A stretch of DNA of 64,000 bases, taken from NCBI RefSeq assembly GCF_019097595.1, contig NC_080727.1:8888001-8952000 (forward strand), written 5' to 3'. Under the pieces are notes generated by a model that was not told the DNA's origin, made no database searches, and was given only the letters and a program-made list of their open reading frames with translations. The position numbers were made by a program, and so were the translations under genes. The stretch's first letter is position 1. The number at the start of each line of letters is the position of its first letter. Below are positions 26,824 through 36,045 of this stretch, piece by piece. The DNA comes from Hemibagrus wyckioides. Taxonomy: Eukaryota > Chordata > Actinopteri > Siluriformes > Bagridae.

Positions 26824-29800
26824 GTCTTTCGTATTTATTTGATTAATTCATATGGCTCTGTGTATATCTGAACATTTTTGTCTCTCTGCAGAAGCTGACC
26901 TCTATAAAGATCCAGAATGATAAAATGAGAACAGGGAACCTTCCCGCCAACATGAAGAAGAACCGTGTGCTGCAGATCATTCCATGTAAGCGCTGTAGCT
27001 GTGTCTGTAGGAATGTGTGGGTGTGGCTGTAGGAGTGTGGGTGTGGCTGTAGGAATGTGTGGGTGTAAGTGTTTGAAATGAAGAAGCTTTGAAATAAATG
27101 CCTATGAACGCTCATGATATAAATTCCACGTAAAGTTGCCTCTCTCATTTTCTCTCTTTCTTCCACTCTTTCAGACGAGTTTAATCGAGTGATCGTTCCT
27201 GTAAAGCGCGGTGAGGAGAACACAGACTATGTCAATGCCTCCTTCATTGACGTGAGTGTCTTCCTCTCACACACCAAGTGCAGCTTTCAGTGCTAATGCA
27301 GTTTCTGATCTATTAAGTCAGTGGCAGAATAAGATTATGAAGACATTTGTGTGTAAGGGAAAGGATTGATTTGTCTAAAGTATGTCTTCTGTTTGTGTGT
27401 GTGTGTGTGTTTTGGCCCATTTGTGTGTGTGTTTTTTGTTTGTTTTTTTCTTTTCTGTTTTTTTTTTCTGGCCATTACTCTTTGTGTATTTGGCGTCTGC
27501 TCTCCAATCCCACATTCTGTGTATTAGTTTACCAGTTTTACTGTATTCAACTTTGACACTCGCTCACTTAGGTTTTTAACATCAACTGGTAGGGTACACA
27601 CACACACACACACACATAGATGATGTCTGTATTTACACACTCATTCAGATCTGCAGGCGTTCTTATGGTATTGTCAGCAAAATGAAGGATAATGCTTTGC
27701 TAGACATAATAGACCTTCCAATCAAGAATTAATATAATAAAAATTAATCTAATATAATAAAGATAACTTGTTAACCAAAGGGGTTGGTTATCTATTCATT
27801 AATAATTGTGTTGCTTTTAATATGTACTAGTTTTACATGGGAAGGTGGGGTTTTTAAAACACAGAAAAATGTATTTGCCTAATGATCAGATATCAATAAG
27901 TCTAACCTGGAAAATCCACCAGTACTTTAATATGAAACATATTTCTGACAATAATGTGTGTGTGTGTGTGTGCAGGGCTACAGGCAAAAGGACTCGTACA
28001 TGGCGAGTCAGGGCCCACTGCAGCACACCATCGAGGACTTCTGGAGGATGATCTGGGAGTGGAGGAGCTGCTCTATTGTGATGCTCACTGAACTGGAGGA
28101 GAGAGGACAGGTAGAGAGAGAGGGAGGATGGGTAGAAACAGGGAGGAGTGGAAAATTTGAGGATAGATAGGCTTAAAAATCGGCAGGTAAAAGAAATGAT
28201 TTTAGGAGACCGATGTACTTATGAAGAAATTGTCAAAGATGAGAGAGAGGCAGGTGTGAGAGGATCAGATTGCTATAAGAGGACTAAGCAGTGACCCTCA
28301 TGCTGTGTGGTGTTCTAGTCTCATACTTGTCTCTGTCTCCCTCTGCAGGAGAAGTGTGCTCAGTACTGGCCCACTGATGGAGTGATGGTGTGTGGTGATA
28401 TGTCCATTGAAATGAAGAGAGAGGAGGAATGTGAGAGTTACACTGTCCGAGATCTACTCGTCACCAACACCAGAGTGAGTGTCCACACACACACACATTC
28501 AACTTCAGAACCCCTCCTTCTACAGCCACTACTATTTAAACATTGCATAACATCACTTTTCCATTCAACTCAACGTCACCGTCATTGTAAGCAGTAGTGT
28601 TGGCTACTTTTGCGTAACGTTTGTATGATATATAAAAAAAAAAATACAATAGGGAAAACAAATTGCACTGACAGACAAAATATGTTCCAGTATGCCTCCA
28701 CCCATCAGTTCACAAACAGAATATGAACATTTACATGTTTTAGTTTCTGTTTTAACCATACAGGAAAGAAGGGTAGGGTGTGGCATCCTTTTTCAGGCTA
28801 CTTCCAAACACATTTCTACCAGCTGGATGATGTGACATTTCTGAACCGCTGCCTAATGCCCCATTCAGTGTACACTGTTTAAAAAGTCTGAATTATTCTT
28901 CAGCCCAATGTCGCAAATTTGGGCTTTTTAATTTCACTTGAAACTAAAAAGTTAATCAAATCTTCAGTATTCAGTGTTCCACTTTTTTTCTAGGTCACTA
29001 TTAAGTGATAACCATGAGTTACGTCTGAAACAGTCAATTTTTATCTCTTCCATTGAAGCCTGTGTGCTGGTGGATTTAATCTAACATGGATTGTGAGGTT
29101 TTACACAAACTAGCTCAAGTCATTAACGTGAATGTGGAGCATACGTATTACTAAGAAATGATGAAATTTCATGTGAATAAATCTTTCTATTTTTCACTCA
29201 GGGTATTGCTGGTAATATCAATCTTTAAAAAAATTTGAAGCATTTGTAGTAGCCGTCTGGTGTTAGATTTTGCCCACGTGGTACTGACTGATTACTTGTT
29301 AAAATAATGAAATATTATATTATATGATTGGCATTCTCAGCAGGCATACTAGGATAGATGCTATTTTGTGACAATAAACACATCAGGCTGGTTTAAGTTC
29401 TTAGATTCAGATTAGCAACACAATGTCCTGCGATAAACCCTTATAGTTGAATGTGACAGAGTCTCTCTCTCTCTCTCTCTCTCTCTCTATGCAGGAGAAT
29501 AAATCTCGTGCTGTGCGTCAGTTCCACTTTCACGGCTGGCCTGAGGTGGGGATCCCAGCCGACGGTAAAGGCATGATCAACATCATTGCCGCTGTGCAGA
29601 AACAGCAGCAGCAGTCTGGAAACCACCCAATCACAGTGCACTGCAGGTGAACTAAGTCCTCTATACTCCACCAGTCAGCAGGCCATGGAGGAGCTCGAGC
29701 TTAATACACACACAGACACACACACAAACAAAAACAATGTTCTAATTGAGCTGCACTAACTGATTATGTACATGTTACTGCAGCTCTGCTTCTCTCCCAC

Positions 29801-32478
29801 CCATCTCTGGAATGATGCACAGTTTAGAGATTATGAGAATTTTTCCACTCACAGTTTGTGTTCTGTGACTTTTTCCCGTTTCACTGACAGTTTTTGAACA
29901 CAGAATGATTTTGCTGAACCCAAGTCTCTCACCATTTCCTTATCAGTTTCATGTCTGTGCTGTCCCATCAACCACATTACATCTGGCCATTGGTGGTCAT
30001 AAGATATATTTCTTTTTTCTATAATAGTCACTGATTCCACATCTGTGATAGAAATAAAAATTGGACAGTGAGTGTAGATGCGCGTATGGTGGATGTAGCT
30101 AATAAACTGGTAACTTCATGTACATGACTATTTGGTACTAGTAAATGTAAACAAAGTTATTATATACGTGTGTGTGTTTTTTAGCGCCGGCGCAGGTCGT
30201 ACGGGCACATTTTGCGCTTTGAGCACTGTTCTGGAGCGTGTGAAGGCAGAGGGCATTCTAGACGTCTTTCAGACAGTGAAGAGCCTGCGACTGCAGAGAC
30301 CACACATGGTGCAGACACTGGTGAGCACTCACACACACACACACACACTCACTTACACACACTTACACTCTCACACACTCACACACACACACTTACTCTC
30401 ACACACTCACTTACACTCACACACACACAAACTCACTCACACACACACACACACACACTTACTCTCACACACTCACTTACACTCACTCACACACAAACTC
30501 ACTCACACACACACACACACACTTACTCTCACACACTCACTTACACTCACTCACTTACACTCACACACTCACTCACCCACACTCACTCACACACAAAATC
30601 ACACACACACAAACTCACTCACTCACACTCACTCACTCACTCACTCACACAAACTCACTCACACAAACTCACTCACACACACACACTTACTCTCTCTCAC
30701 ACACAAACTCACTCTCACTCACACACACACACAAACTCACTCACACACACACACACACTTACTCTCACACACTCACTCACCCACACTCACTCACACACAA
30801 AATCACACACACACAAACTCACTCACTCACACTCACTCACTCACTCACTCACACAAACTCACTCACACAAACTCACTCACACACACACACTTACTCTCTC
30901 TCACACACAAACTCACTCTCACTCACACACACACACATACTCACTCTCACACACACACAAACTCACTCACACACACACACACACTTACTCTCACACACTC
31001 ACACTCACTCACTCACTTACACTCACACACTCACTCACCCACACTCACTCACACACAAAATCACACACACACAAACTCACTCACTCACACTCACTCACTC
31101 ACTCACTCACTCACACAAACTCACTCACACAAACTCACTCACACACACACTTACTCTCTCTCACACACAAACTCACTCTCACTCACACACACACACATAC
31201 TCTCACACACACACAAACTCACTCTCACTCACACACACACACACACACACACACACTTACTCTCACACACTCACTCATTCACACACACAAACTCACTCTC
31301 ACACACACACACTCACACACACACACACACACACTCCCTCACATCAGTGGCGGGCTGTGAATTTCACACCTAGGCCTTCACTGGTGTCCTTCCTGAATTA
31401 ATCCACCTCTATAGCATCATTATGAAGCCACGGCTACAGATACTAATCAACCGTTAAATAACAAAGTAAAAAAGAAGGAATAGTCCATTTTATTACGGTT
31501 ACTTTTCTCAAAAAGACATTCTTGATGCTGTATGCAGCAAACTGCAATCTCCGGAGGACGCAGCATCCGAAATGAGACGCAGTGAATATAGAAACACTGT
31601 ATAACAGGGCGTTGTTCATAGGCTCTTGTAGCGAACATGAATAAAATGACATTACATACAGCAAAAAAACACATGAACACAATTCAGTCTCAAGTTTCCT
31701 TTCACTGCAGTTACAAAAAACACCACCACACAGTCCAACCCGGGGATCTGGAATGAAGGCAAACTGAAAACCCAGAAAAAAAAAGAAAACCCAAAAGCAT
31801 AAATGGTTCTTGAAAAAGCTTATTTTACAGAATCAAAAAGATTTTCTTGAAAAGTCCGCCTTGAAAATGCATTTGTAAGGATGTCCCCGAACAAAATGAT
31901 TTCTTCTCCTCTGTCAGCCATTGTGAGTTAAAATATATATATTTTATTTAGTATGTGCGGTTCGCTGCCTCTGACTACTCCAATTATCCAAACAAAGGAC
32001 AGGAAATTGTTGACGTAATCGTATGCCTGCTAGATGGCCCCAGTGATGCCAACTCGAAATCTGATTGGTTAATGGAACAGTTTCATTGCCACTTATTTTA
32101 AGCTACGGGCGCCTGCACTATTGATTCTGAAGGACTTAAGGCAGATTTCTTTCAACCTGGCAACACACTGAAATATGATTGGATAAATACTCTTATCATA
32201 AATATACACTACTGGAAGCAGCGCAACCGAGAGAAAAGCTATGAAATGTAGAGAATAGACTATTGGGAATAATTTAATACACATTCATGGAAAAACATTA
32301 AATATATTAAAATGCAAGTCAGTGATTCAGATCACTGCTGTTTAGGCCAGCAGAGAAGGTCTTGCTGGCCCTGATGGTCCGCCACTGGCGCACACACTCG
32401 CACACATACACACACAGACACACACTCACTCACTCACCCACACACACACACACCACATTCACAAACACACTCACTCAC

Positions 32479-32552
<74 letters not shown>

Positions 32553-32979
32553 GACCACTTCCTCTTTTTATGTATCTTAGTTGATATGTTTAAAGCTGTG
32601 ACTAACAGATAGTTCCTTTCCCATAATAACTACTTCCCATTTGTGCTTGGCAATTTCTTTAACAAATAGTGTAATATTTATAACAGGAGGCTGATCTTTG
32701 TAATTATAAATCAGAGCAGATTTTTAGTTGCCAGAACCTGTTTTTCGATTTCTATTCATTTTACTTATTGTTCATTACGATTGTAATATTGTCCGAAAGG
32801 CAACTATAAGTAAAAAGCATGATATCTTCTTGTCCATATAGTTGATTTGTACACACACACGTGAAGCAGGTTGACTGATTTCTTCTCCGTCTGTCTCTAC
32901 ACAGGAGCAGTATGAATTTTGCTACAAAGTGGTCCAGGAATACATCGATGCCTTTTCCGACTATGCCAACTTTAAGTAG
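13120..32979 (+). CDS. ptpra: Receptor-type protein tyrosine phosphatase alpha, 21 coding exons
   Basis: Transmembrane phosphatase that dephosphorylates phosphotyrosine, in mammals notably the inhibitory tail site of Src-family kinases. The exons, all GT-AG and phase-consistent, sum to 2508 nt: 835 residues plus stop (human about 802). In order: signal peptide (1-17), Ser/Thr/Pro-rich ectodomain (18-182) with NVT at 29, membrane helix (183-207), juxtamembrane stretch [14 protein letters not shown], catalytic D1 with WPD at 441-443 and [10 protein letters not shown] (Cys475), then D2 with [10 protein letters not shown] (Cys765) and WPE instead of WPD at 730-732. The D1-D2 cysteine spacing of 290 equals human. 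The tail DYANFK has Tyr831, equivalent to the Grb2-binding tyrosine of mammalian PTPRA. The receptor family is certain; alpha rather than epsilon is supported by the long ectodomain and by gnrh2 next door. Confidence 0.97.
13199..14488. other. ptpra intron 1
   Basis: No second exon is seen. Near 14218-14262 the words GGGCATCTGCCAAATGCCGT are a degenerate copy of the repeat tail also found at 55285-55330. Confidence 0.6.
14489..14944 (+). CDS. ptpra: ptpra coding exon 2 (ectodomain)
   Basis: 456 nt encoding residues 25-176. Rich in Pro, Thr and Ser, it is a mucin-like, probably heavily O-glycosylated region with sequons such as NVT, NLT and NTT. This low-conservation exon makes the protein longer than human. 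Confidence 0.93.
15113..15127 (+). CDS. ptpra: ptpra microexon 3 (15 nt, Gly-rich)
   Basis: TTTTTCCACAG precedes GTGGAGGTGGTGAAG, which is followed by GTAAAA. Both ends are phase 1, so inclusion adds five residues (GGGGE) just outside the membrane and skipping keeps the frame. Mammalian PTPRA has a short optional ectodomain insert; this may correspond to it. Confidence 0.7.
15545..15950. repeat. Dispersed MITE-like repeat, copy 2
   Basis: It is related to 10728-11125 by the ordered words GTCCCATATGAG, GGCCATCTTGAAGAC, CGCCCTCTTTTACTC and GAGTGCATGAAG. It lies in ptpra intron 3. Confidence 0.45.
16237..16734 (-). mobile_element. Tc1-like transposon, 498-bp deletion derivative with intact ends
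   Basis: The ends CACCGATCAAACATAACATT and ATAATGTTATGCCTGATCGGTG form inverted repeats, flanked by TA at 16235-16236 and 16735-16736. The catalytic half of the transposase is deleted. It sits in ptpra intron 3, antisense to the gene. Confidence 0.9.
16849..16930 (+). CDS. ptpra: ptpra coding exon 4 (transmembrane helix)
   Basis: It encodes [13 protein letters not shown], then a strongly hydrophobic [14 protein letters not shown]. This is one membrane-spanning segment ending in a basic stop-transfer sequence carried by the next exon. Phase 1 in, phase 2 out. Confidence 0.95.
17239..17312 (+). CDS. ptpra: ptpra coding exon 5 (juxtamembrane)
   Basis: It encodes [20 protein letters not shown] and onward. 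The Ser residues here correspond to the juxtamembrane serines phosphorylated by PKC in mammalian PTPRA (inferred by alignment from memory). Confidence 0.95.
17620..17940 (+). repeat. Dispersed fish repeat A, + copy in intron 5
   Basis: It contains CTAATGAGCAAGCCTGAG, GACGATATGAGGAAGAAACC and GAGGAACCAGACTCAG. The core match is 17708-17830; the outer limits are approximate. Confidence 0.75.
18390..18625 (+). mobile_element. tRNA-headed SINE of the type with a 'TTCCTCCGGGT'-like body
   Basis: The head GCATGGTGGAGCACAGCAGG and the ordered words CAGCCTCA, GTTCCCTGTGTTCTC, TTTCTTCCGGGTTCTCTGG and AAATTGCCCTTAGG follow a SINE widespread in teleosts. It is diverged and lies in ptpra intron 5. Confidence 0.75.
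18881..19017 (+). CDS. ptpra: ptpra coding exon 6 (juxtamembrane to D1 wedge)
   Basis: It encodes [20 protein letters not shown], then a helix containing [20 protein letters not shown]. It is highly conserved in PTPRA and includes the helix-turn-helix wedge before D1. It ends in phase 0. Confidence 0.96.
19647..19737 (+). CDS. ptpra: ptpra coding exon 7 (start of D1)
   Basis: It encodes [20 protein letters not shown], then NRYVNILP, the phosphotyrosine-loop lead-in (KNRY) of the first PTP domain. Confidence 0.96.
19985..20105 (-). mobile_element. L2-type LINE 3' tail fragment
   Basis: The complement resembles the tail of the L2 copy at 57170-57262 (pattern GGTCCT, then ACTGTGTGTACTGCATCAGC, then AAAACCACAATAAA). 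It lies in intron 7. Confidence 0.6.
20125..20440 (+). mobile_element. Degenerate Tc1-like fragment of a third family
   Basis: The words GAGGCGTATAAGAGAATTTC, AATCATTAAATGTACCATGG and GGATGTCCCTCCAAAATT follow the N-terminal part of a fish Tc1-like transposase, with many stops. Confidence 0.55.
21228..21304 (+). CDS. ptpra: ptpra coding exon 8 (D1)
   Basis: It encodes the remainder of Y, then [20 protein letters not shown] and ASYIN. This is the D1 substrate-recognition loop (NxxKNRYxxILPYDxSRV motif, split with exon 7). Confidence 0.96.
21387..21423 (+). CDS. ptpra: ptpra coding exon 9 (D1, 37 nt)
   Basis: It encodes [12 protein letters not shown], the conserved strand before the QGP motif. 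It is short but has clean splice sites and a matching phase (0 in, 1 out). Confidence 0.95.
21575..21672 (+). CDS. ptpra: ptpra coding exon 10 (D1)
   Basis: It encodes [20 protein letters not shown] and [13 protein letters not shown], the DFWRMxW motif of PTP domains. The acceptor (TGTAAG) lies in a GT-rich tract and is purine-poor but not strongly pyrimidine. Confidence 0.95.
22286..22405 (+). CDS. ptpra: ptpra coding exon 11 (D1)
   Basis: It encodes [20 protein letters not shown], then [20 protein letters not shown]. Forty whole codons, phase 0 both sides. Confidence 0.96.
22635..23189. mobile_element. Non-autonomous DNA element with ~39-bp imperfect terminal inverted repeats
   Basis: The left end ACAGTCCCCTCTGAAAGTAA mirrors the right end (complement ACATTCCCCTCCGAAATGAA) across 39 positions with roughly 80 percent match. 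There is no open frame inside. The right-end words TTTAATCCCAGAC and TCGGAGGG recur at 47823-47895, so the family is dispersed. It lies in ptpra intron 11. Confidence 0.6.
23528..23694 (+). CDS. ptpra: ptpra coding exon 12 (D1 WPD loop and catalytic Cys475)
   Basis: It encodes [10 protein letters not shown], the mobile WPD loop with the general acid, and ends VVHC plus AG of Ser, so the catalytic signature motif is split by the intron. Phase 0 in, 2 out. Confidence 0.97.
24507..24642 (+). CDS. ptpra: ptpra coding exon 13 (D1 P-loop remainder)
   Basis: It completes [10 protein letters not shown] and continues through [20 protein letters not shown] with the conserved Q loop. The donor GAT|GTTAGT deviates from consensus at +3. 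Confidence 0.96.
24643..25747. other. ptpra intron 13 with dispersed repeat B fragment
   Basis: At 25300-25440 the words TGCATCCAGAGCAACTTGCC, AACTGAGCAGTTAAGGG and CAGGGGCCCAGGGGTAGCAG match the repeat at 54310-54420. Otherwise nothing is recognised. Confidence 0.6.
25748..25897 (+). CDS. ptpra: ptpra coding exon 14 (end of D1, linker)
   Basis: It encodes [20 protein letters not shown], then a variable linker ending LEAEFK. The donor AAG|GTTGGT is non-consensus at +3. The frame stays open far into the repeat beyond, but that is simple-sequence read-through. Confidence 0.95.
25971..26838 (+). repeat. 868-bp TTTC tetranucleotide tract with TTTCGTATTT variants
   Basis: It is nearly pure (TTTC)n with dozens of interspersed TTTCGTATTT and TTTATTTC interruptions, concentrated between about 26064 and 26665, and purer arms on both sides. 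It occupies most of ptpra intron 14, 50 bases before the next acceptor. One strand is all pyrimidine apart from the GTA interruptions. Confidence 0.97.
26892..26985 (+). CDS. ptpra: ptpra coding exon 15 (D1-D2 linker)
   Basis: It encodes [20 protein letters not shown] and [11 protein letters not shown], the start of D2. Phase 0 in, 1 out. Confidence 0.96.
27175..27251 (+). CDS. ptpra: ptpra coding exon 16 (D2)
   Basis: It encodes [20 protein letters not shown] and NASFID. It has the same 77-nt length and phases as exon 8, its D1 counterpart, reflecting the ancestral domain duplication. Confidence 0.96.
27976..28110 (+). CDS. ptpra: ptpra coding exon 17 (D2)
   Basis: It encodes [20 protein letters not shown], then [20 protein letters not shown]. 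It corresponds to D1 exons 9 and 10 fused. Confidence 0.96.
28349..28474 (+). CDS. ptpra: ptpra coding exon 18 (D2)
   Basis: It encodes [20 protein letters not shown], then [20 protein letters not shown]. Forty-two whole codons. Confidence 0.96.
28475..29494. other. ptpra intron 18, no repeat named
   Basis: Unique-looking AT-rich sequence ends in a CT tract (29460-29488) before the acceptor. No exon is seen. Confidence 0.6.
29495..29646 (+). CDS. ptpra: ptpra coding exon 19 (D2 WPE loop and Cys765)
   Basis: It encodes [20 protein letters not shown] and ends ITVHC plus AG. The loop reads WPE, not WPD, which in PTPRA explains the weak activity of D2. The catalytic-position Cys is retained. 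Confidence 0.97.
30185..30320 (+). CDS. ptpra: ptpra coding exon 20 (D2 P-loop remainder)
   Basis: It completes [20 protein letters not shown] and runs to [13 protein letters not shown]. The 136-nt length equals D1 exon 13. The donor CTG|GTGAGC opens directly into a CA-rich repeat. Confidence 0.97.
30322..31343 (+). repeat. CA/ACTC-rich array with higher-order structure
   Basis: About 1 kb of CACA, ACTC and ACTT words. A longer block carrying CACCCACACTCACTCACACA occurs three times, at spacings of 204 and 258 bp (CCC at 30576, 30780 and 31038). Long open frames of His/Thr/Ser/Leu in several frames are artefacts of this composition. Confidence 0.95.
31345..32387. mobile_element. 1.04-kb element with short CAGTGGCGG terminal inverted repeats
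   Basis: It starts CAGTGGCGGGCTGTG and ends with the complement of CAGTGGCGGACCATC. CA-rich simple repeat lies on both sides, so it apparently inserted into the microsatellite. No intact open frame is present. The ends suggest a non-autonomous hAT-like element, but I could not confirm an 8-bp target duplication. Confidence 0.65.
32388..32550 (+). repeat. Right part of the interrupted CA tract, then (CT)n
   Basis: CACACACT words to about 32476, then a CT run to 32550. Confidence 0.9.
32905..32979 (+). CDS. ptpra: ptpra terminal coding exon 21
   Basis: It encodes [20 protein letters not shown] and ANFK, then TAG at 32977-32979. The Tyr-Ala-Asn motif matches the SH2-docking tyrosine of mammalian PTPRA. 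Confidence 0.97.
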   Translation, partial: EQYEFCYKVVQEYIDAFSDYANFK

Positions 32980-35922
32980 GGTCCCTACTGAGTGAGTGAC
33001 GTCCACAGCCTCTCACACACAGTTACACACGCAAGCTCAGCACTGGACTGGCTGCAATCGCAGAAAAGGGAACAAGGACAGAGGAGGATGAGAGGGATGG
33101 CAATTTTTTTCAGAAGAGGACAAAAAAAAAATGCCTTCTTGAGTATTTTGTAATTTTGTGTATTGTCTTTTTTTTTTTTTGCCAGTGTAAATACACTTCC
33201 CCCATCATTTATTTGTTTTTAGATGCAAGTTTTAGAGTGACCTTTTTTCCTGATGTAGTTTACAGGAATATGAATATAAACATAGTTTTATGACTCTGAA
33301 TTGGTTTTGAGTTGAACAGCTGGACCATCCTTTTTTGCCCCTCGTTTTGAGTGTTGGAGACTTGACCACTCGAACCTGTTACACTTTTGCTTGCAGCCGT
33401 ATTTTTTTTGGCTCACTTACACAAGTAACACAACACAACCTATATTCCTTTGTGTTTTCTTAAAAATCTACAGTGCATTGACCACGTCTGTGCCGGAGAA
33501 CCCAGAGTGAGTTGTTCCTCCTTCTACATAAGCAGCAGTGTATCGGATGAGGTACTATACAGTCCCAGTTCCTCACGGAGGACCAGTTCGAAACACGTTA
33601 TTTAAGTCTTAGGAAAAACTGTTTTGGACACTGTTAAAGCATTTGGGCACCATTTTTCCTTCAGCACAATTGAGTGTCAGTTCTTATAAATATGTTTGGG
33701 TTCCGAGAGAGAGGCTTCTCAAAAATGTCTGAACAGGTGCTTCTTTTCATACCAATACAAAATCTTTGCTGAAATGACTCTGCTGTCAGACAAACGGTCA
33801 TCAGAAAGAATGTGTGAATAAAATATCTTGGCCTTTTTTACTTCTCAGACCAAACCTTAAAAATAAATTTTTTAACCCTGACTGGTAGTTCAGTCAGTCT
33901 TGAGGTGTTTACGAGTTTAATACGTTGTCATATGTGTACCAAGAGACTTGGACATTTCTCCTCATGAGCAAGAGTGCAACTAGTGAGGGTGAAGAAAAAA
34001 TAATAAGAAAAGCTAGTTGTTACTGATTATCATGACAGAATGTGGCATGGTTCTGTTTGCATCCTTCTGTCTGGCCCTTCTTACTTTATTTCATTATGAG
34101 CACTTTTGTGTGAAGCAGTCCTTTAACACTCCACTGAGCCAGTCAACCGGATAACTACCAAGAACCTTTCTTTCTTTCTTTCTTTCTGTCTTTCTGTCTT
34201 TCTGTCTTCACTAATCACTTCACTTGTTTACATTGCTTTTGAGGTGCAATTGGAAAGTGCTGCCTTGATCAAGAGAAACGAAACTGTTCAACGTCACCCA
34301 GTTACAGCAAAATGTTTCCTCTTTGCAAGGGGTCAAAGGCCACTGTTGAGCAGCTGTGAATAAACCGATAAACCCCCAAACTTTCTTGACCAACGAGCGC
34401 GTGTAAATTGCTCCTCGACTAACAGAACACTTACACAGCAAAGTGTGAATGTTCAGCTCGCTTCTGTCTGCTGGTGAATGTTTGAAATTAGCGCTGTATC
34501 TAAACTCCATGGTCGTCCGAGTCAGAGCCTGCACACTGCTGATGAGGAAGTGAGCCCTGAGGATATCAGACTCGTCTTGGTTTACATCAATCTGATTTTT
34601 TATTTTTATTTTTTTAGTAACTTTTAAAAAAAAATACAGGGTTAGATCAGATTTCCTTACGTAAAGGAATTCTGGCATTTTATTTTCTAATTCCAGGTTA
34701 ATCTCTTCATCCGTAGTGTATGCCTGATACCAAGATATTTCCCTTGCAGAACCTGTTCATTCCTGTATTAATTTTAATATGGTCTAATGGCAGTTAAATA
34801 AGATGTTAAACTATGAAACTAACCTATTTACTACAGATAAGGCGAATGGTGATTAGATAAATTAAAAACAAACAAAAAACAACAACGCTGGAGTATTTTT
34901 CTTTTTTTTTTTCTTAATGAAACACTGTGCCAATACACACTCTGAGTAAAGTAACTCCACCCATACCTTCTATACACCCCTCCTGCTTTTCAGCAAGCTC
35001 CACCCCCTTTAGTCCCACCTTCCTGGAGGTGTGGATCACTGAGCAAGTGCCTATGTAATAACTTTCACTGCTATATGTGCGTGTTTGCTACATGCTGAAC
35101 GAGTTCAGCCTTTACTGGTTTTTTATAACTTCTCAGTTGGTGAAATTTTGGACTTAACTTTTTTTTTTAAATTTTGAATCTCTTTTTGGTGTCCTGCTTT
35201 AGTCAGAGACCCCACATAAGATCAGAAATAATTTCTTAACCAGTCGGCTGTTAAACTACGTCCACGCCACCAAACAATACCGATTTTCAAATTCTAGCTA
35301 CTTTTAGCTGGGCGTCTCTCGGCGTCCGTGAGAACTCACTGTGGAATATTCCAGTACTTTCAGAAAGCAGCATCTTGTTCATATTCGGTTCTGAATGTTG
35401 AGTCGTTGTGTGGAAGAGGAGAAAAACTCTGCAGGAAGTGAAACCAACGCAGGACGGAAGCGAAAATGAGAAAAAAAATCCCTCTTACACTCGTCTTTTT
35501 TTTTGTCCTTGCTGTTCACGTGATGCTCTTCATCCATTCCTACACGCCTTCACCCCTCCACCCTTTTCTCCTTCCGTCTCCGTCGATTGGGTCAGGTTGT
35601 AAATTCGACCCCTATTTCAACTTGAGACCCTCCCCCTCCCACCCACCTTGTCTTTCACTTTCTTCATCCTAAATGTTCCCATCTGTACATAACGTTATTT
35701 ATATTTCATTCCTTTTCCGCCGCCTGGCTTTTTTTATTATTATTATTATTATTCTCATACATTTGTATAATATACTGTACTGGGACCATTTTTTTTTTTT
35801 GAAAGTATTAGAATTTTTTCCCATTTTTTAAGTTTGGTATTATTATAATTGTCTTAAAAACCTATTTTTAATTTGCATCTGTTTTTTATAGTGTTATTCA
35901 AAATTTTGAATGTGTATATAAT

Positions 35923-35953
<31 letters not shown>

Positions 35954-36045
35954 AAAAAAAATTATATATAATTATATAATGCTAAATGGACTTTCTAAGC
36001 CAGGAACTGTTCCAACTTAATAAAAATGCTTGATTTTATCACCGG
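32980..36045 (+). other. ptpra: ptpra 3' UTR
   Basis: About 3 kb without coding potential and rich in T runs and AT. AATAAA at 33817-33822 could give a short form. AATAAA at 36019-36024, just after an AT-dinucleotide run (35918-35948), is the likely distal site. Confidence 0.75.
36019..36024 (+). terminator. ptpra: Polyadenylation signal AATAAA, distal, ptpra
   Basis: Canonical hexamer followed by a GTGTGAGTCTG-type GT-rich stretch 30-40 bases downstream. Last candidate before the intergenic Tc1 copy. Confidence 0.65.

Noticed and set aside
25748..26846. 364- and 305-codon frames of Phe/Leu/Ser
   Set aside because: TTTC simple repeat read as FLSF; only 25748-25897 is a real exon.
25971..31343. 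CRISPR-like regular spacing of repeats
   Set aside because: Units are short simple-sequence words without unique spacers, in a vertebrate intron.
30132..31373. 413- and 382-codon open frames rich in His, Thr, Ser and Leu
   Set aside because: They are read-through of the CA/ACTC repeat after exon 20 of ptpra; several frames are open only because the repeat lacks stop words.
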